Source: Oscillospiraceae bacterium | GTDB taxonomy: Bacteria > Bacillota > Clostridia > Oscillospirales > Acutalibacteraceae | Direction of reading: 5' to 3' | Assembly: GCA_022483045.1 (NCBI GenBank) | Contig: JAKVOA010000001.1 | Span: forward strand, 1,139,750 to 1,203,749 | Length of the DNA: 64,000 nt | Shown: positions 25,968 to 34,482 of the stretch, one piece after another | How positions within the stretch are numbered: the first letter of the stretch is position 1 | How the letters are laid out: every line of letters starts with the position of its first letter | Program-made: the position numbers and the translations under genes | The notes under the pieces: model-generated | What the model was told of the DNA's origin: nothing | The model's input: only the letters and a program-made list of their open reading frames with translations | Databases searched by the model: none

Positions 25968-26852
25968 ATGCTGAAAAATGAACTAAAACGAGATTTCAAA
26001 GACATGTTTCACTGTAAGGAATTTTTCTTTGCACTTACACTGTCTTTGGCTATAATTTTTATTCCTTTAATTGTGAATTTAACTACCGTGTACAAAGCAG
26101 ATATAACAACAATATACCCAGCTTCTGATTATTGGGGGACTGGCGGTATGATACTGAAAAGTCACGGCGATGTTAACCCATTTAATTATGCATTTTGGAA
26201 TATGCTTTTCATTGGAATTTTGTTTCCCTTTATTTCATCTTTTGCGTATTCCTTTCATTACTTTGATGACAGAAGTCACGGCATTGCAAACATTATTTTA
26301 CCCAGAACAGGAGAAAAGGCCTATTATACCGCCCAATTGATTACTTCATTTGTAAGTGGCTTTCTTGTTATATTTTTGCCTCTTATCTTAGAACAGCTTG
26401 TCTTACTAATTAGCTGTCCTGCAACATCCTCTTTTAATATTTTGAGAAACGGAGTTATCGGTGATAATGTAATGAGTGTAAAATACAATTACACTCAAAA
26501 TGGATTTTCTATTTTCCAAATGAACCATCCTTATATCAGTAACTTTATTTACAGTCTGGTTCCAGCTCTTGGAGGCGCTTTTATGGCTGCGCTTTCGTTT
26601 TGTATCTCATTTTTTGTAAAAAACAGTAAAGGAAGATTTTTGGTATTAACTCTGCCCGGAATCTTGTGGTTAGTCGGCGGATTTGCGAAGGACTATTTCG
26701 TAAGGACGGGGAATCAGATGGAAGAAACTATATTCATGATGTATCCTGTAGGAAATATCCTTTATTTTTTAGTATTTGCACTTCTATTAACAATTGTTTG
26801 CGTAATTCTTTTAACTGTCCATGGCGTTACACAAAAGGATGAGTCCATATGA
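25968..26852 (+). CDS. ABC-2-like membrane protein
   Basis: 294 residues with about six hydrophobic segments. A first segment near residues 20-45 is followed by a large extracytoplasmic loop. FIGILFPFISSFAYSFHYFDDRSHGIANIILPR-like sequence resembles ABC-2 permeases that act on peptides or antimicrobials. I chose the ATG at 25968 behind AAGGAG, not the upstream in-frame start. The next gene starts in its last codons (ATGA overlap). Three membrane proteins and one ATPase follow in a tight plus-strand operon. A role in export of, or immunity to, the small secreted protein is inference. Confidence 0.65.
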   Translation: MLKNELKRDFKDMFHCKEFFFALTLSLAIIFIPLIVNLTTVYKADITTIYPASDYWGTGGMILKSHGDVNPFNYAFWNMLFIGILFPFISSFAYSFHYFDDRSHGIANIILPRTGEKAYYTAQLITSFVSGFLVIFLPLILEQLVLLISCPATSSFNILRNGVIGDNVMSVKYNYTQNGFSIFQMNHPYISNFIYSLVPALGGAFMAALSFCISFFVKNSKGRFLVLTLPGILWLVGGFAKDYFVRTGNQMEETIFMMYPVGNILYFLVFALLLTIVCVILLTVHGVTQKDESI

Positions 26853-27589
26853 TAAAAGAATATTACAGCTTAAGATTAAAAGATAAAAAAATGTGGACAG
26901 CTATTACAATACCGTTAATTTACACATTAATATTATATCTGTTCCCACAGTTTGTTCCAACTACAACTTCACCAATATGGTTGGATCTTGGCTTCAAAAA
27001 CATTGGTATTTGTACAAGATTATTTTTTGATGAAAACATACTGGCATTTTTCTTGGTTCCTGTTTACATAATCTTTATTATGTTCAGCCATTCTTATTTT
27101 TTAAATGCCTCTGTGATTTACAGAATGGGAAGCATAGAAGGACTGTGTCACAAATGGTTTTTAACTTCTCTCATTGATGCGGTAACTTTTAATATATATA
27201 TATACGTATTAATGCTTTCCAGAGTCTTTTTCTTTAACTATACTGCAGAGCTTAATAAGTTTTCGCATATTTTGATAACAGCTTTCTTGCTTCAAATAGC
27301 AACTTTTTTCATTATTTCTATCATTCTCGATGCACTAATTTTTGCGACTGGAAACAGTGCAATCGGAATCATTTTAATATTAGGAATTATACTTTACGAG
27401 TCACATTGCGGTCTGCGTTCAGATGAATACTTTTTAGTATCTCTTCTGACACCTCTTGCTATATCCCCTGCCAGTGTAAACGCAGCATTCCATTACGCCC
27501 TTTCTTCTGCCGCAGAAATAGCGGCAGCAATTTTTCTTTTACCTCTTTTGGCTGAAAAGAAAGATTTTTTGGAAAGAAGGCATGACTAA
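26849..27589 (+). CDS. membrane protein of the ABC operon (second)
   Basis: 246 residues, about six hydrophobic segments, no recognisable soluble domain. It overlaps the preceding gene by 4 nt and is 2 nt from the next, so it is surely cotranslated with them. The sequence is unlike its two membrane neighbours, so this is not a simple tandem duplication. It is probably a permease or accessory subunit served by the ATPase at 28386-29033. Confidence 0.6.
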   Translation: MIKEYYSLRLKDKKMWTAITIPLIYTLILYLFPQFVPTTTSPIWLDLGFKNIGICTRLFFDENILAFFLVPVYIIFIMFSHSYFLNASVIYRMGSIEGLCHKWFLTSLIDAVTFNIYIYVLMLSRVFFFNYTAELNKFSHILITAFLLQIATFFIISIILDALIFATGNSAIGIILILGIILYESHCGLRSDEYFLVSLLTPLAISPASVNAAFHYALSSAAEIAAAIFLLPLLAEKKDFLERRHD

Positions 27590-27591
27590 AT

Positions 27592-28389
27592 ATGAAAAAA
27601 AGAAAACTTATGTCATTTATTGCGCCGTGCTTCATTTGTTTTCTGTTGTTTGTTTTTTTGATCTTTGCTAATCTACATACTTCTGACAAAAATTTGTCCT
27701 ATTTATTCCTTCGTGTTTTTAAAGGTTCCGATTTAACATTCACCATACTGCCTTTCTTTCTTATTGAAATGGTTCCGAGTATACTTGTCTTATATGTGTT
27801 TTCTGGCGTCTTCTTAGCTGACTATGAAACTAACTACGTTTATGTTTTCACTAGAGTAGGCAGCAAACAGAGATGGCTGCTCCAAAAAACGTTGGAATTG
27901 TTTTTCAAAATAGTTTTTACTTATTCACTGGCATTCGCAGCTGCATTTATAATTGGAATCTCTTCTGGCCTTTCTGATAAAGCAAACTGTTCTGAAATAT
28001 ATATTAAACTGTTTTTGTTTCAATCATTAACCATGTTTTTTATGATTTTTCTAGAAAACTTTCTATCTCTAAGTCTCGGCAGAGCAACGTCTTTTTTGAT
28101 TTTTATGATTTTATATTTTTCATGCACCACTTTAACAACACAACTCGCAAACACAAGTACGGTTGGGAACATAATTGCTTCACTGCTGCCGTCCAGCAGC
28201 CAAATGTACTTTTGGCACTGTGACAGCCCCCAGATACAGGATATCAGTGACGGGCAAACCATAAATGGCTTTACATCAGGCTTTTCTCTTGTCTGGCTGA
28301 CTGTCTGTTTTGCAGTTTCCTACCTAGTCTGTTCCATTGTTTTAAAGAAAAAAGATTTAATTGTTCTTGTAAAAGGAGAATCAGAATGA
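27592..28389 (+). CDS. membrane protein of the ABC operon (third)
   Basis: 265 residues with about six hydrophobic segments, starting with a basic MKKRKLMSF. A central stretch (FLADYETNYVYVFTRVGSKQRWLLQK) is like the coupling region of ABC-2 permeases of the CcmB/lantibiotic-immunity kind. It overlaps the ATPase gene start by 4 nt. No closer family is recognised. Confidence 0.6.
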   Translation: MKKRKLMSFIAPCFICFLLFVFLIFANLHTSDKNLSYLFLRVFKGSDLTFTILPFFLIEMVPSILVLYVFSGVFLADYETNYVYVFTRVGSKQRWLLQKTLELFFKIVFTYSLAFAAAFIIGISSGLSDKANCSEIYIKLFLFQSLTMFFMIFLENFLSLSLGRATSFLIFMILYFSCTTLTTQLANTSTVGNIIASLLPSSSQMYFWHCDSPQIQDISDGQTINGFTSGFSLVWLTVCFAVSYLVCSIVLKKKDLIVLVKGESE

Positions 28390-29033
28390 ACGCTATTGAA
28401 ATAAATGACTTAACCAAAGTATTAAAAGAAAGAACGGTGTTGTCTCATATCACGCTAAATCTTGAACAGGGTGGCAGCTACGGTTTTTATGGCCACAACG
28501 GTTCCGGAAAATCCATGCTTTTCCGTGCGATTGCTGGATTAATCCATCCGACAGAGGGTACTGTAAAAGTTTTTGGCAAACAACTCGGCACAGACATTTC
28601 CTTTCCGGAAAGCATGGGACTCATAATCGAAAACGTTGGGTTTTGGTCTTACTACACCGGTTTCGAAAACTTAAAGGTGCTTGCTTCCATAAAGCATATT
28701 GCCACAGAAGATGACATTAAAAATGTAATGAGACAGGTTGCGCTTGACCCGGAAGACACCCGTACATACAAAAAATACTCACTTGGCATGAAACAGAAAC
28801 TTGCCATTGCTCAGGCTGTCATGGAAAAACCTCAGCTTATCATTTTAGACGAACCGACCAACGCTCTGGACGAAGAAGCGGTTGACGCTGTGCGCAAACT
28901 GATCAGACAGGAACAGGAAGAGCGCGGCGCAACGGTTTTGATCGCAAGCCACAACAAAGAGGACTTAAAGCAGATGTGTGACAAGTTCTACAAAATGAAT
29001 GACGGCAAATTGGAAGAAGGCGACCTGCAGTAA
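28386..29033 (+). CDS. ABC transporter ATPase
   Basis: 215-residue single ATPase with Walker A (GHNGSGKS), signature (YSLGMKQKLAIAQAV), Walker B (LIILDEPTNALD) and the H-loop in IASHNKEDL. This compact form is typical of ATPases paired with ABC-2 membrane subunits in bacteriocin export or immunity. It would energise the three upstream membrane proteins. Its TAA overlaps the next ATG by one base. Confidence 0.82.
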   Translation: MNAIEINDLTKVLKERTVLSHITLNLEQGGSYGFYGHNGSGKSMLFRAIAGLIHPTEGTVKVFGKQLGTDISFPESMGLIIENVGFWSYYTGFENLKVLASIKHIATEDDIKNVMRQVALDPEDTRTYKKYSLGMKQKLAIAQAVMEKPQLIILDEPTNALDEEAVDAVRKLIRQEQEERGATVLIASHNKEDLKQMCDKFYKMNDGKLEEGDLQ

Positions 29034-29562
29034 TGAAAATAAAACTCTACCTAATTCCTTTGTCCATACTGCTTGTCGCTGTCATTACTGCGGGAATTGT
29101 CCGTGTTTCCTACACAGATGTAATCAGCAAGGAATACCAGACTTATCAATTTTCTTCTTCCCTTTATGACAGCATTGAAACGATATTTAAGAAGAATAAA
29201 ATCAAAGATGAAGAGGATTTAATTAATCAGTCCGACCTGATTATAAAAGGAAAATTCACTGGTGAAAGGAAAATAACCACACACGCTTTTTATTCCACTG
29301 TAACAGCAGAGGATGTTTATAAAGGTGACAAAAGTTTTAAAGGACACAACATAATTTATACTGAATCTATTGAAGTTTTCAATAACACTAAATTTTTAAA
29401 CAGCTTAAGTTTTATGTGCTTGCCACTGCAAAAAGGCCGCGAGTATATCCTTCTGCTTAAAAAGTATCCCTTTAACAAAGCCCGTAAACTTGACGACATT
29501 CAAAAAAAGCAGTATTACCTTATAACAAACTCAGCACTTGGCTACTTTCCGCTCAACAACGC

Positions 29563-29575
29563 AAAACAAACAGAA
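29563..29575 (+). repeat. target site duplication, left copy
   Basis: AAAACAAACAGAA, 13 bp, identical to 30786-30798. It directly abuts the left inverted repeat of the IS30 element. Confidence 0.8.
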
Positions 29576-30785
29576 CGAAAATTGCAATAACAAATTGAAC
29601 ACTCAGAAAGAATAAAAGTGTGGGGTCATGGCCGAGCACAAATCAAGTCAAGTTGGGCATCGAACAGTTCTTCTGGTGCGAGGTAACCAAGCCGCTTTCT
29701 CGGCAGTGCGTTTATCTCATCTGCAAACATTTGGACAGCTTCATTAAAGTAGTTTTGAATGGACACCCCTTTAGGTATGAAACGCCTCAAGACACGATTT
29801 GTACGCTCATTTACTGGCCGCTCCCAAGCGGAATAAGGATGTGCGAAATAGACGGTAGTTCCCAATGCCTCAAATGCAGAAAAAGCTGCGAATTCACTGC
29901 CATTATCCGTTGTAATACTGCGGAATATCTCGCCGAATCGTTCCCCAAACTGGTCGTGCAACTGCCTCATAGCATCGGCGATTCCGTTCGTTGTTTTCCC
30001 ATCTACCCGAAAGGCGAGACAGTAGCCGGTCAATCGCTCCACAATGGTAAACACTACTGGCTCACCTTTCTTTTTTCGTCCAAGCACCGTGTCCGATTCC
30101 CAGTGGCCAAAGGTGTTTCGCTGATTCACTTCGGCCGGCCGTTCATCCAGACTTTTGCCGTTCAAACGTTTGGAAATGCGGGGGTTCCCACGCTTTCTCC
30201 TTGTCAGAGCCTCAGGAAGATCAAAGGGCGTAAGCACTATTTCGCCTTTCCAAAGAAGGTTATAGAGTGTTTTGGTACAGGAGATTTCATCTGCGGGAAA
30301 CAAGCCTTTGCTCCTTGCATGGCCTACGCAGGCATCGAACGACCATTTATGCACACGCACCTGCTCCGCTGTCCAGCGAAGGAAGGCCGAGTCTCTTGGT
30401 ATGCTTCTGGTGCGGCGGCAGTGGCTGCGGTTCGCACAGTATACGGCGGCTCCTCTCTTTGCAGTGTATCCGGGCCTGCGACCGTGACCGCAATAAGGAG
30501 GCGTTCCGCGCTGCAGCTCATAACCGACGGTTGATGGGCTGCAATTGATCATCCGGGCGACGGCTCTGTTTGAATATCCTAGCTTTTTTAGTTGTTGGAT
30601 TGCTCCCCGTTCTTCTGCTCCCAGGTGCTGTCCACGCTTGCGTTCTGCCGAGATTATGATAGAATGACTATATTCCATGGCGTTTGGTCCCTTCTGTCAG
30701 AGTTTTGTGTGGTAACTTTATTCTAACAGATGAGTCCATTCACCATGGACCTTTTTATGTGTTCAATTCGATTTTACAATTTACC
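29576..30785 (-). mobile_element. IS30-family insertion sequence, 1210 bp
   Basis: The ends are 35-bp imperfect inverted repeats, 26 of 35 matching by my count. They share the block AATTGAACAC at 29593-29602 and, inverted, at 30759-30768. The element carries one intact transposase gene and is flanked by 13-bp direct repeats. The intact gene and perfect duplication suggest a recent insertion. A 13-bp duplication is longer than the 2-3 bp usually quoted for this family. Confidence 0.82.
29626..30678 (-). CDS. IS30-family transposase
   Basis: 350 residues, apparently complete. There is an N-terminal helix-turn-helix region (LGYSNRAVARMINCSPSTVGYEL). The catalytic DDE core has D in HWESDTV, D in TTDNGSEF and E in WERPVNERTNRVLR, which are the IS30 signatures. 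It is encoded opposite to the interrupted host gene. The start ATG at 30678 leaves about 107 nt to the right end of the element. Confidence 0.9.
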   Translation of the reverse strand: MEYSHSIIISAERKRGQHLGAEERGAIQQLKKLGYSNRAVARMINCSPSTVGYELQRGTPPYCGHGRRPGYTAKRGAAVYCANRSHCRRTRSIPRDSAFLRWTAEQVRVHKWSFDACVGHARSKGLFPADEISCTKTLYNLLWKGEIVLTPFDLPEALTRRKRGNPRISKRLNGKSLDERPAEVNQRNTFGHWESDTVLGRKKKGEPVVFTIVERLTGYCLAFRVDGKTTNGIADAMRQLHDQFGERFGEIFRSITTDNGSEFAAFSAFEALGTTVYFAHPYSAWERPVNERTNRVLRRFIPKGVSIQNYFNEAVQMFADEINALPRKRLGYLAPEELFDAQLDLICARP

Positions 30786-30798
30786 AAAACAAACAGAA
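30786..30798 (+). repeat. target site duplication, right copy
   Basis: AAAACAAACAGAA, identical to 29563-29575, directly after the right inverted repeat. Confidence 0.8.
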
Positions 30799-31022
30799 TT
30801 CTTTAAATTTGAAAATGGACTTTCACAAAAAACAACACTGGAGTCTATGAAAGGACTTGATATTTACGCTTCTTCTAAAGCCCAGCTTGACGATTACTAC
30901 AACCTAAAAGACAAAGTCTTTTCACTGCTCAAAATTTCGTGAATCTGTACTTTTGCCTCAGCTTTGAAAATCTGGCAAAGCATCAGTTTAATACGGTACA
31001 AAAAACTTTTAAAAGCTGACTT

Positions 31023-31110
31023 TGAACTGCACCCCCCATTTGTTAGACAGTATGATATACTATCTAACAAATGGGGGGACTTTTTTGCCTAAGGGAACAC
31101 CGAATAAGAT
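31023..31110 (+). mobile_element. relic of an IS3-family element end
   Basis: TGAACTGCACCCCCC followed by TGTTAGACAG resembles IS3-family termini. A long inverted repeat (CCCCCCATTTGTTAGA and its complement, 31031-31078) follows. After it, a TTG-initiated frame reads PKGTPNK, like the first residues of IS3 OrfA proteins. The frame is then lost and stops after about 20 codons. The rest of the element is missing. Confidence 0.45.
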
Positions 31111-31273
31111 AAGCCACACTAAGTTGGGCAAATTCAAAAAGGTGTAAGGAAAGGACAAGGTTTGTTGTGGTCAAGCATTTTAGTAACACCACTGTTTAAA
31201 ATAATTCAAACCATACCTCACCTCTATCCAGACGATCAGGCCATGATGGTATCAGTCCATCGATTTTTGTTAA

Positions 31274-31313
31274 AAAACGCCCGATTTAACCTTAAAAGTT
31301 AAATCGGACGTTT
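31274..31313. terminator. hairpin in the gap before guaA
   Basis: AAACG-C-CCGATTTAA pairs with TTAAATCGG-A-CGTTT, followed by TTTAAAAAGG on the plus strand. It may be a terminator left from the island. I see no gene in 30943-31405 apart from the IS3 relic. Confidence 0.45.
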
Positions 31314-31353
31314 AAAAAGGCTTATAGTGGTGTCACAATGGTATCATACAAGC

Positions 31354-31405
31354 AAACAAAACCCCCGGAATCGCATAGAAATGCGGGTTCCGGGGGTTTT
31401 GTTTG
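31354..31405 (-). terminator. guaA terminator
   Basis: A long stem with AACAAAACCCCCGGAA and TTCCGGGGGTTTTGTT arms ends at the guaA stop codon. It can act on both strands. Confidence 0.75.
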
Positions 31406-32947
31406 TTATTCCCACTCGATTGTTGCGGGCGGCTTACTGGTGATATCATAAACGACGCGGTTGATGTGTCCCACTTCATTGACAATACGGTCAGAAGAGC
31501 GCTCCAAAACTGGATACGGAATGCGCGCCCAATCAGCGGTCATAAAGTCACTGGTTGTCACGCCGCGCAAAGCAATTGTATAATCATAGGTGCGGCTGTC
31601 GCCCATTACGCCAACACTGCGTACATTGGTCAGCACTGCAAAGTATTGACTTATCTTTTTTGAGAGCCCCGCCTTTGCAACCTCTTCGCGGAAGATTGCA
31701 TCTGCTTCCTGCAGGACCGCAATCTTTTCCGCTGTGACTTCTCCCAAAATACGAATGCCGAGTCCCGGGCCGGGGAACGGCTGACGCCAGACTAAGTTTT
31801 CCGGAATGCCAAGCTGTGTGCCAACCTCACGGACCTCATCTTTAAACAGGTCACGCAGTGGCTCAATCAAGCCCTCAAAGCCAATATCCTTGGGCAGACC
31901 GCCAACGTTGTGGTGGCTCTTAATGACAGCCGCGTCGCCAGTTCCGCTCTCAACAACATCTGGATAGATCGTGCCCTGGCACAGGAATTCGATTTTCCCG
32001 AGTTTGCGCGACTCCGCCTCAAAAGTACGTATGAACCCCTCGCCGATGATTTTGCGCTTCTTTTCCGGGTCGGTCACGCCTTTCAGCTTCTCTAAAAATT
32101 GTGGGGCGGCATTTACGCGAATCAAATTCATATCGAACTGCTTGCGAAATACCGTTTCCACCTGGTCGCCTTCATCTTTGCGCAGCATGCCGTGGTCAAC
32201 AAAAATACAGGTCAGGTTTTTGCCGATTGCCTTATGCACCAGCACCGCCGCAACAGAACTATCTACGCCACCGGAAAGTGCACAGAGAACTTTTTTGCTG
32301 CCGACTTTTTTGCGGATTTCAGCAATGGTATCTTCAATAAAGGAAGACATAACCCAGTCGCCCTTACATTTACAGACATTGAACAGAAAATTGTGCAGAA
32401 TCTGCTGTCCGTACTCGGTATGCTGCACTTCTGGGTGGAACTGAACAGCACACAGCTTCTCTGTGCGGTTTTCCATCGCCGCAACCGGGCAGGTTTTACT
32501 GGAAGCTGTCACCTGAAAACCGACCGGCGCCTTGCTGATACGATCGGTATGGCTCATCCAGCAGACAGAAGTTTTCGGCACACCTGCCAAAAGCGGGCTT
32601 TCACTGTCCGTGACCTCAAACGGCGTTTTGCCGTATTCGCGTACTTCGCTGCTCTCTACGCTGCCACCTAAGGTATAGGCCATCAGCTGCGCACCATAGC
32701 AGATGCCCAACACGGGTACGCCCATTTCAAAGAGCGCTTTCTCGCAGCGCGGGGCATTTTCGCCATACACGGAATTTGGGCCGCCGGTCAGGATAATTCC
32801 CTTATATCCCCTCTTTGCAAGCTCCGCTGCGGGCGTTTTATAGCTTTTGATTTCGCAGTAGACTTTGCACTCGCGCACACGGCGGGCAATGAGCTGGCAG
32901 TACTGGCCGCCAAAGTCCAGCACCAGCACGGCTTCATTCTTTACCAT
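31406..32947 (-). CDS. guaA: GMP synthase (glutamine-hydrolysing)
   Basis: 513-residue enzyme converting XMP, ATP and glutamine to GMP. The N-terminal glutaminase has the catalytic Cys in GICYGAQL and a His in QFHPEV. The ATP pyrophosphatase has SGGVDSSV. The C-terminal dimerisation domain ends in the canonical IEWE. I prefer the ATG at 32947, 8 nt after AGCAGG, over the one at 32953. It is the last gene of the purine set and is closed by a strong terminator. Confidence 0.95.
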   Translation of the reverse strand: MVKNEAVLVLDFGGQYCQLIARRVRECKVYCEIKSYKTPAAELAKRGYKGIILTGGPNSVYGENAPRCEKALFEMGVPVLGICYGAQLMAYTLGGSVESSEVREYGKTPFEVTDSESPLLAGVPKTSVCWMSHTDRISKAPVGFQVTASSKTCPVAAMENRTEKLCAVQFHPEVQHTEYGQQILHNFLFNVCKCKGDWVMSSFIEDTIAEIRKKVGSKKVLCALSGGVDSSVAAVLVHKAIGKNLTCIFVDHGMLRKDEGDQVETVFRKQFDMNLIRVNAAPQFLEKLKGVTDPEKKRKIIGEGFIRTFEAESRKLGKIEFLCQGTIYPDVVESGTGDAAVIKSHHNVGGLPKDIGFEGLIEPLRDLFKDEVREVGTQLGIPENLVWRQPFPGPGLGIRILGEVTAEKIAVLQEADAIFREEVAKAGLSKKISQYFAVLTNVRSVGVMGDSRTYDYTIALRGVTTSDFMTADWARIPYPVLERSSDRIVNEVGHINRVVYDITSKPPATIEWE

Positions 32948-32970
32948 CAACATAACCTGCTTTCTTTATT

Positions 32971-33014
32971 AAAATAAAAGGGCGTCAACACCCGGGTTGC
33001 GTGTGCTGACGCTC
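32971..33014 (-). terminator. terminator between purA and guaA
   Basis: GCGTCAGCAC pairs with GGTG-T-TGACGC on the minus strand, followed by CCTTTTATTTT. It begins about 14 nt after the purA stop and would make guaA expression partly independent, although no clear guaA promoter is seen in the short gap. Confidence 0.6.
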
Positions 33015-33027
33015 TGTATCATACAGT

Positions 33028-34305
33028 TCAGCGATAAATAATATCGTCACGGCTCGGACCGTTCGAGATAATCTTAAAGGGCACGCCGACCGCTTTTTCT
33101 GCAAATTCGATATATTTGCGGCAGTTTTCCGGTAAATCTTCATACTTCTTAATGCCGCGGATATCGCACTTCCAACCGGGCAGCTTCTCGTAAATTGGCT
33201 TGCAGCGCTTGAGCTGTGGGGTAGGCGGGAAATAATCAATACGCTTGCCGTCCAGTTCATAGGCAACACATACCGGAATTTCGTCCAGATAACCCAGCAC
33301 ATCCAAAACCGTAAAGGCAACCTGAGTGGCACCCTGTGCCTGACAGCCATAGCGGCTCGCAACCAAGTCAAGCCAGCCCATGCGGCGCGGACGTCCGGTT
33401 GTTGCGCCAAACTCTCCGCCATCGCCGCCGCGGTGACGCAACTCATCTGCTTCTTTACCGAAGATTTCACTGACAAACTCACCTGCGCCGACAGCACTGG
33501 AGTATGCCTTGACAACCGTAATAATCTCTTTAATCTCATACGGCGGCAGACCTGCACCGACAGCACCATAGCCCGCCAAAGTTGAGCTGGAGGTGACCAT
33601 TGGGTAAATACCCCAATCCGGGTCTTTCAGAGAACCCAGCTGGCCCTCAAGCAAAATTGTCTTGCCCTGTTTCAATGCATCGTGCAGCAATGTAAAGGTA
33701 TTTGTAACATATGGTTTCAGCATTTCTTTATACTGCATCAGTTGATTATACACATCGTCCGCTTTCAGTTCCGGCTGATGATACAGCTCGCGGAAAAGAA
33801 CGTTTTTGATGGAAAGCACATGGTCAATTCTTTCACGGATACTGGCCTCGTCATCAAAAAGTTCAGCAATCTGAAAACCAATTTTTGCATATTTGTCAGC
33901 GTAAAAAGGCGCAATGCCGCTTTTGGTGGAGCCAAAAGATTTGCCTGCAAGGCGTGCCTCTTCAAAGGTATCCTGCTGAATATGGTACGGCATAACGACT
34001 TGCGCACGGTCAGACACGACCACATGCGGCTTTGGCACACCGCGGGACTCTAGTGTAGCGATTTCTTCGACCAGCTTTTCAGGGCTGAGTGCCACGCCGT
34101 TGCCAATTACATTGGTCACGTGGTCATAAAAGACACCTGAGGGCAGCTGATGCAGAGCAAATTTACCGTATTGGTTCACAATCGTATGGCCTGCGTTGCA
34201 GCCACCCTGAAAACGAACAACGAAATCCGCTTTCTCTGCTTCAACATCGGTAATTTTCCCTTTGCCTTCGTCGCCCCAGTTTGCGCCTACAATAGCTTTG
34301 ATCAT
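33028..34305 (-). CDS. purA: adenylosuccinate synthetase
   Basis: 425 residues. It catalyses GTP-dependent joining of IMP and aspartate, the first step to AMP. The GTP-binding loop is GDEGKGK. QGGCNAGHT and the IMP-binding region STKSGIAPFYADK-like are present, and length is normal. The start is the ATG at 34305 behind GGGGA. It has its own promoter at 34441-34469 and a structured 150-nt leader. Confidence 0.95.
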   Translation of the reverse strand: MIKAIVGANWGDEGKGKITDVEAEKADFVVRFQGGCNAGHTIVNQYGKFALHQLPSGVFYDHVTNVIGNGVALSPEKLVEEIATLESRGVPKPHVVVSDRAQVVMPYHIQQDTFEEARLAGKSFGSTKSGIAPFYADKYAKIGFQIAELFDDEASIRERIDHVLSIKNVLFRELYHQPELKADDVYNQLMQYKEMLKPYVTNTFTLLHDALKQGKTILLEGQLGSLKDPDWGIYPMVTSSSTLAGYGAVGAGLPPYEIKEIITVVKAYSSAVGAGEFVSEIFGKEADELRHRGGDGGEFGATTGRPRRMGWLDLVASRYGCQAQGATQVAFTVLDVLGYLDEIPVCVAYELDGKRIDYFPPTPQLKRCKPIYEKLPGWKCDIRGIKKYEDLPENCRKYIEFAEKAVGVPFKIISNGPSRDDIIYR

Positions 34306-34320
34306 ATCGATAATTCCCCA

Positions 34321-34380
34321 TCTAACACCGCGCCGCTACGGGAAAGTCCGTGAAAGCGGCGGCCAAGGTCCCCCCGTGCC
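34321..34380 (-). promoter_or_regulatory. purA leader with alternative hairpins
   Basis: In the purA transcript the segment GCCGCCGCT can pair upstream with GGCGGC or downstream with AGCGGCG. The downstream hairpin is extended by ACGG/CCGT around an ACTTTC loop. The two pairings exclude each other. A further stem (AATGCTG/CAGCATT) lies upstream near 34385-34420. I do not recognise a known riboswitch class. Confidence 0.4.
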
Positions 34381-34440
34381 GCCAAATGCTGTCTTACGGC
34401 TGGATTTAGGCAGCATTCTAAAGAAAAGAAGGACAAAAAC

Positions 34441-34469
34441 ATCTTAACACATAAAAGCCGGAAAGTAAA
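34441..34469 (-). promoter_or_regulatory. putative purA promoter
   Basis: On the minus strand TTTACT (34464-34469), a 17-nt spacer and TAAGAT (34441-34446), about 135 nt upstream of the purA start. Confidence 0.5.
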
Positions 34470-34482
34470 TGACAAGAGCCCT

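Larger units (their letters stand above)
29033..30942 (+). pseudogene. membrane-anchored protein gene split by an IS30 element
   Basis: The reading frame starts at 29033 with an N-terminal membrane anchor (LIPLSILLVAVITAG) and a soluble extracytoplasmic part. It is interrupted after NNAKQTE at 29575. The remainder (FFKFENGLSQ to FSLLKIS) lies at 30799-30942. Removing the element at 29576-30785 plus one copy of the 13-bp repeat restores a single frame of 229 codons. In the present form it ends early as TERKLQ inside the element's left end. No family is recognised. It is the last gene of the ABC operon. Confidence 0.82.

Noticed and set aside
30730-30942. Separate 70-codon plus-strand gene
   Set aside because: Its first 23 codons lie in the IS30 right end and target repeat, and the rest is the displaced 3' part of the gene starting at 29033.
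34306-34482. Guanidine/PRPP (ykkC-type) riboswitch upstream of purA, or a similar element before urtA
   Set aside because: The conserved ykkC blocks were not found. Only unclassified hairpins are visible.
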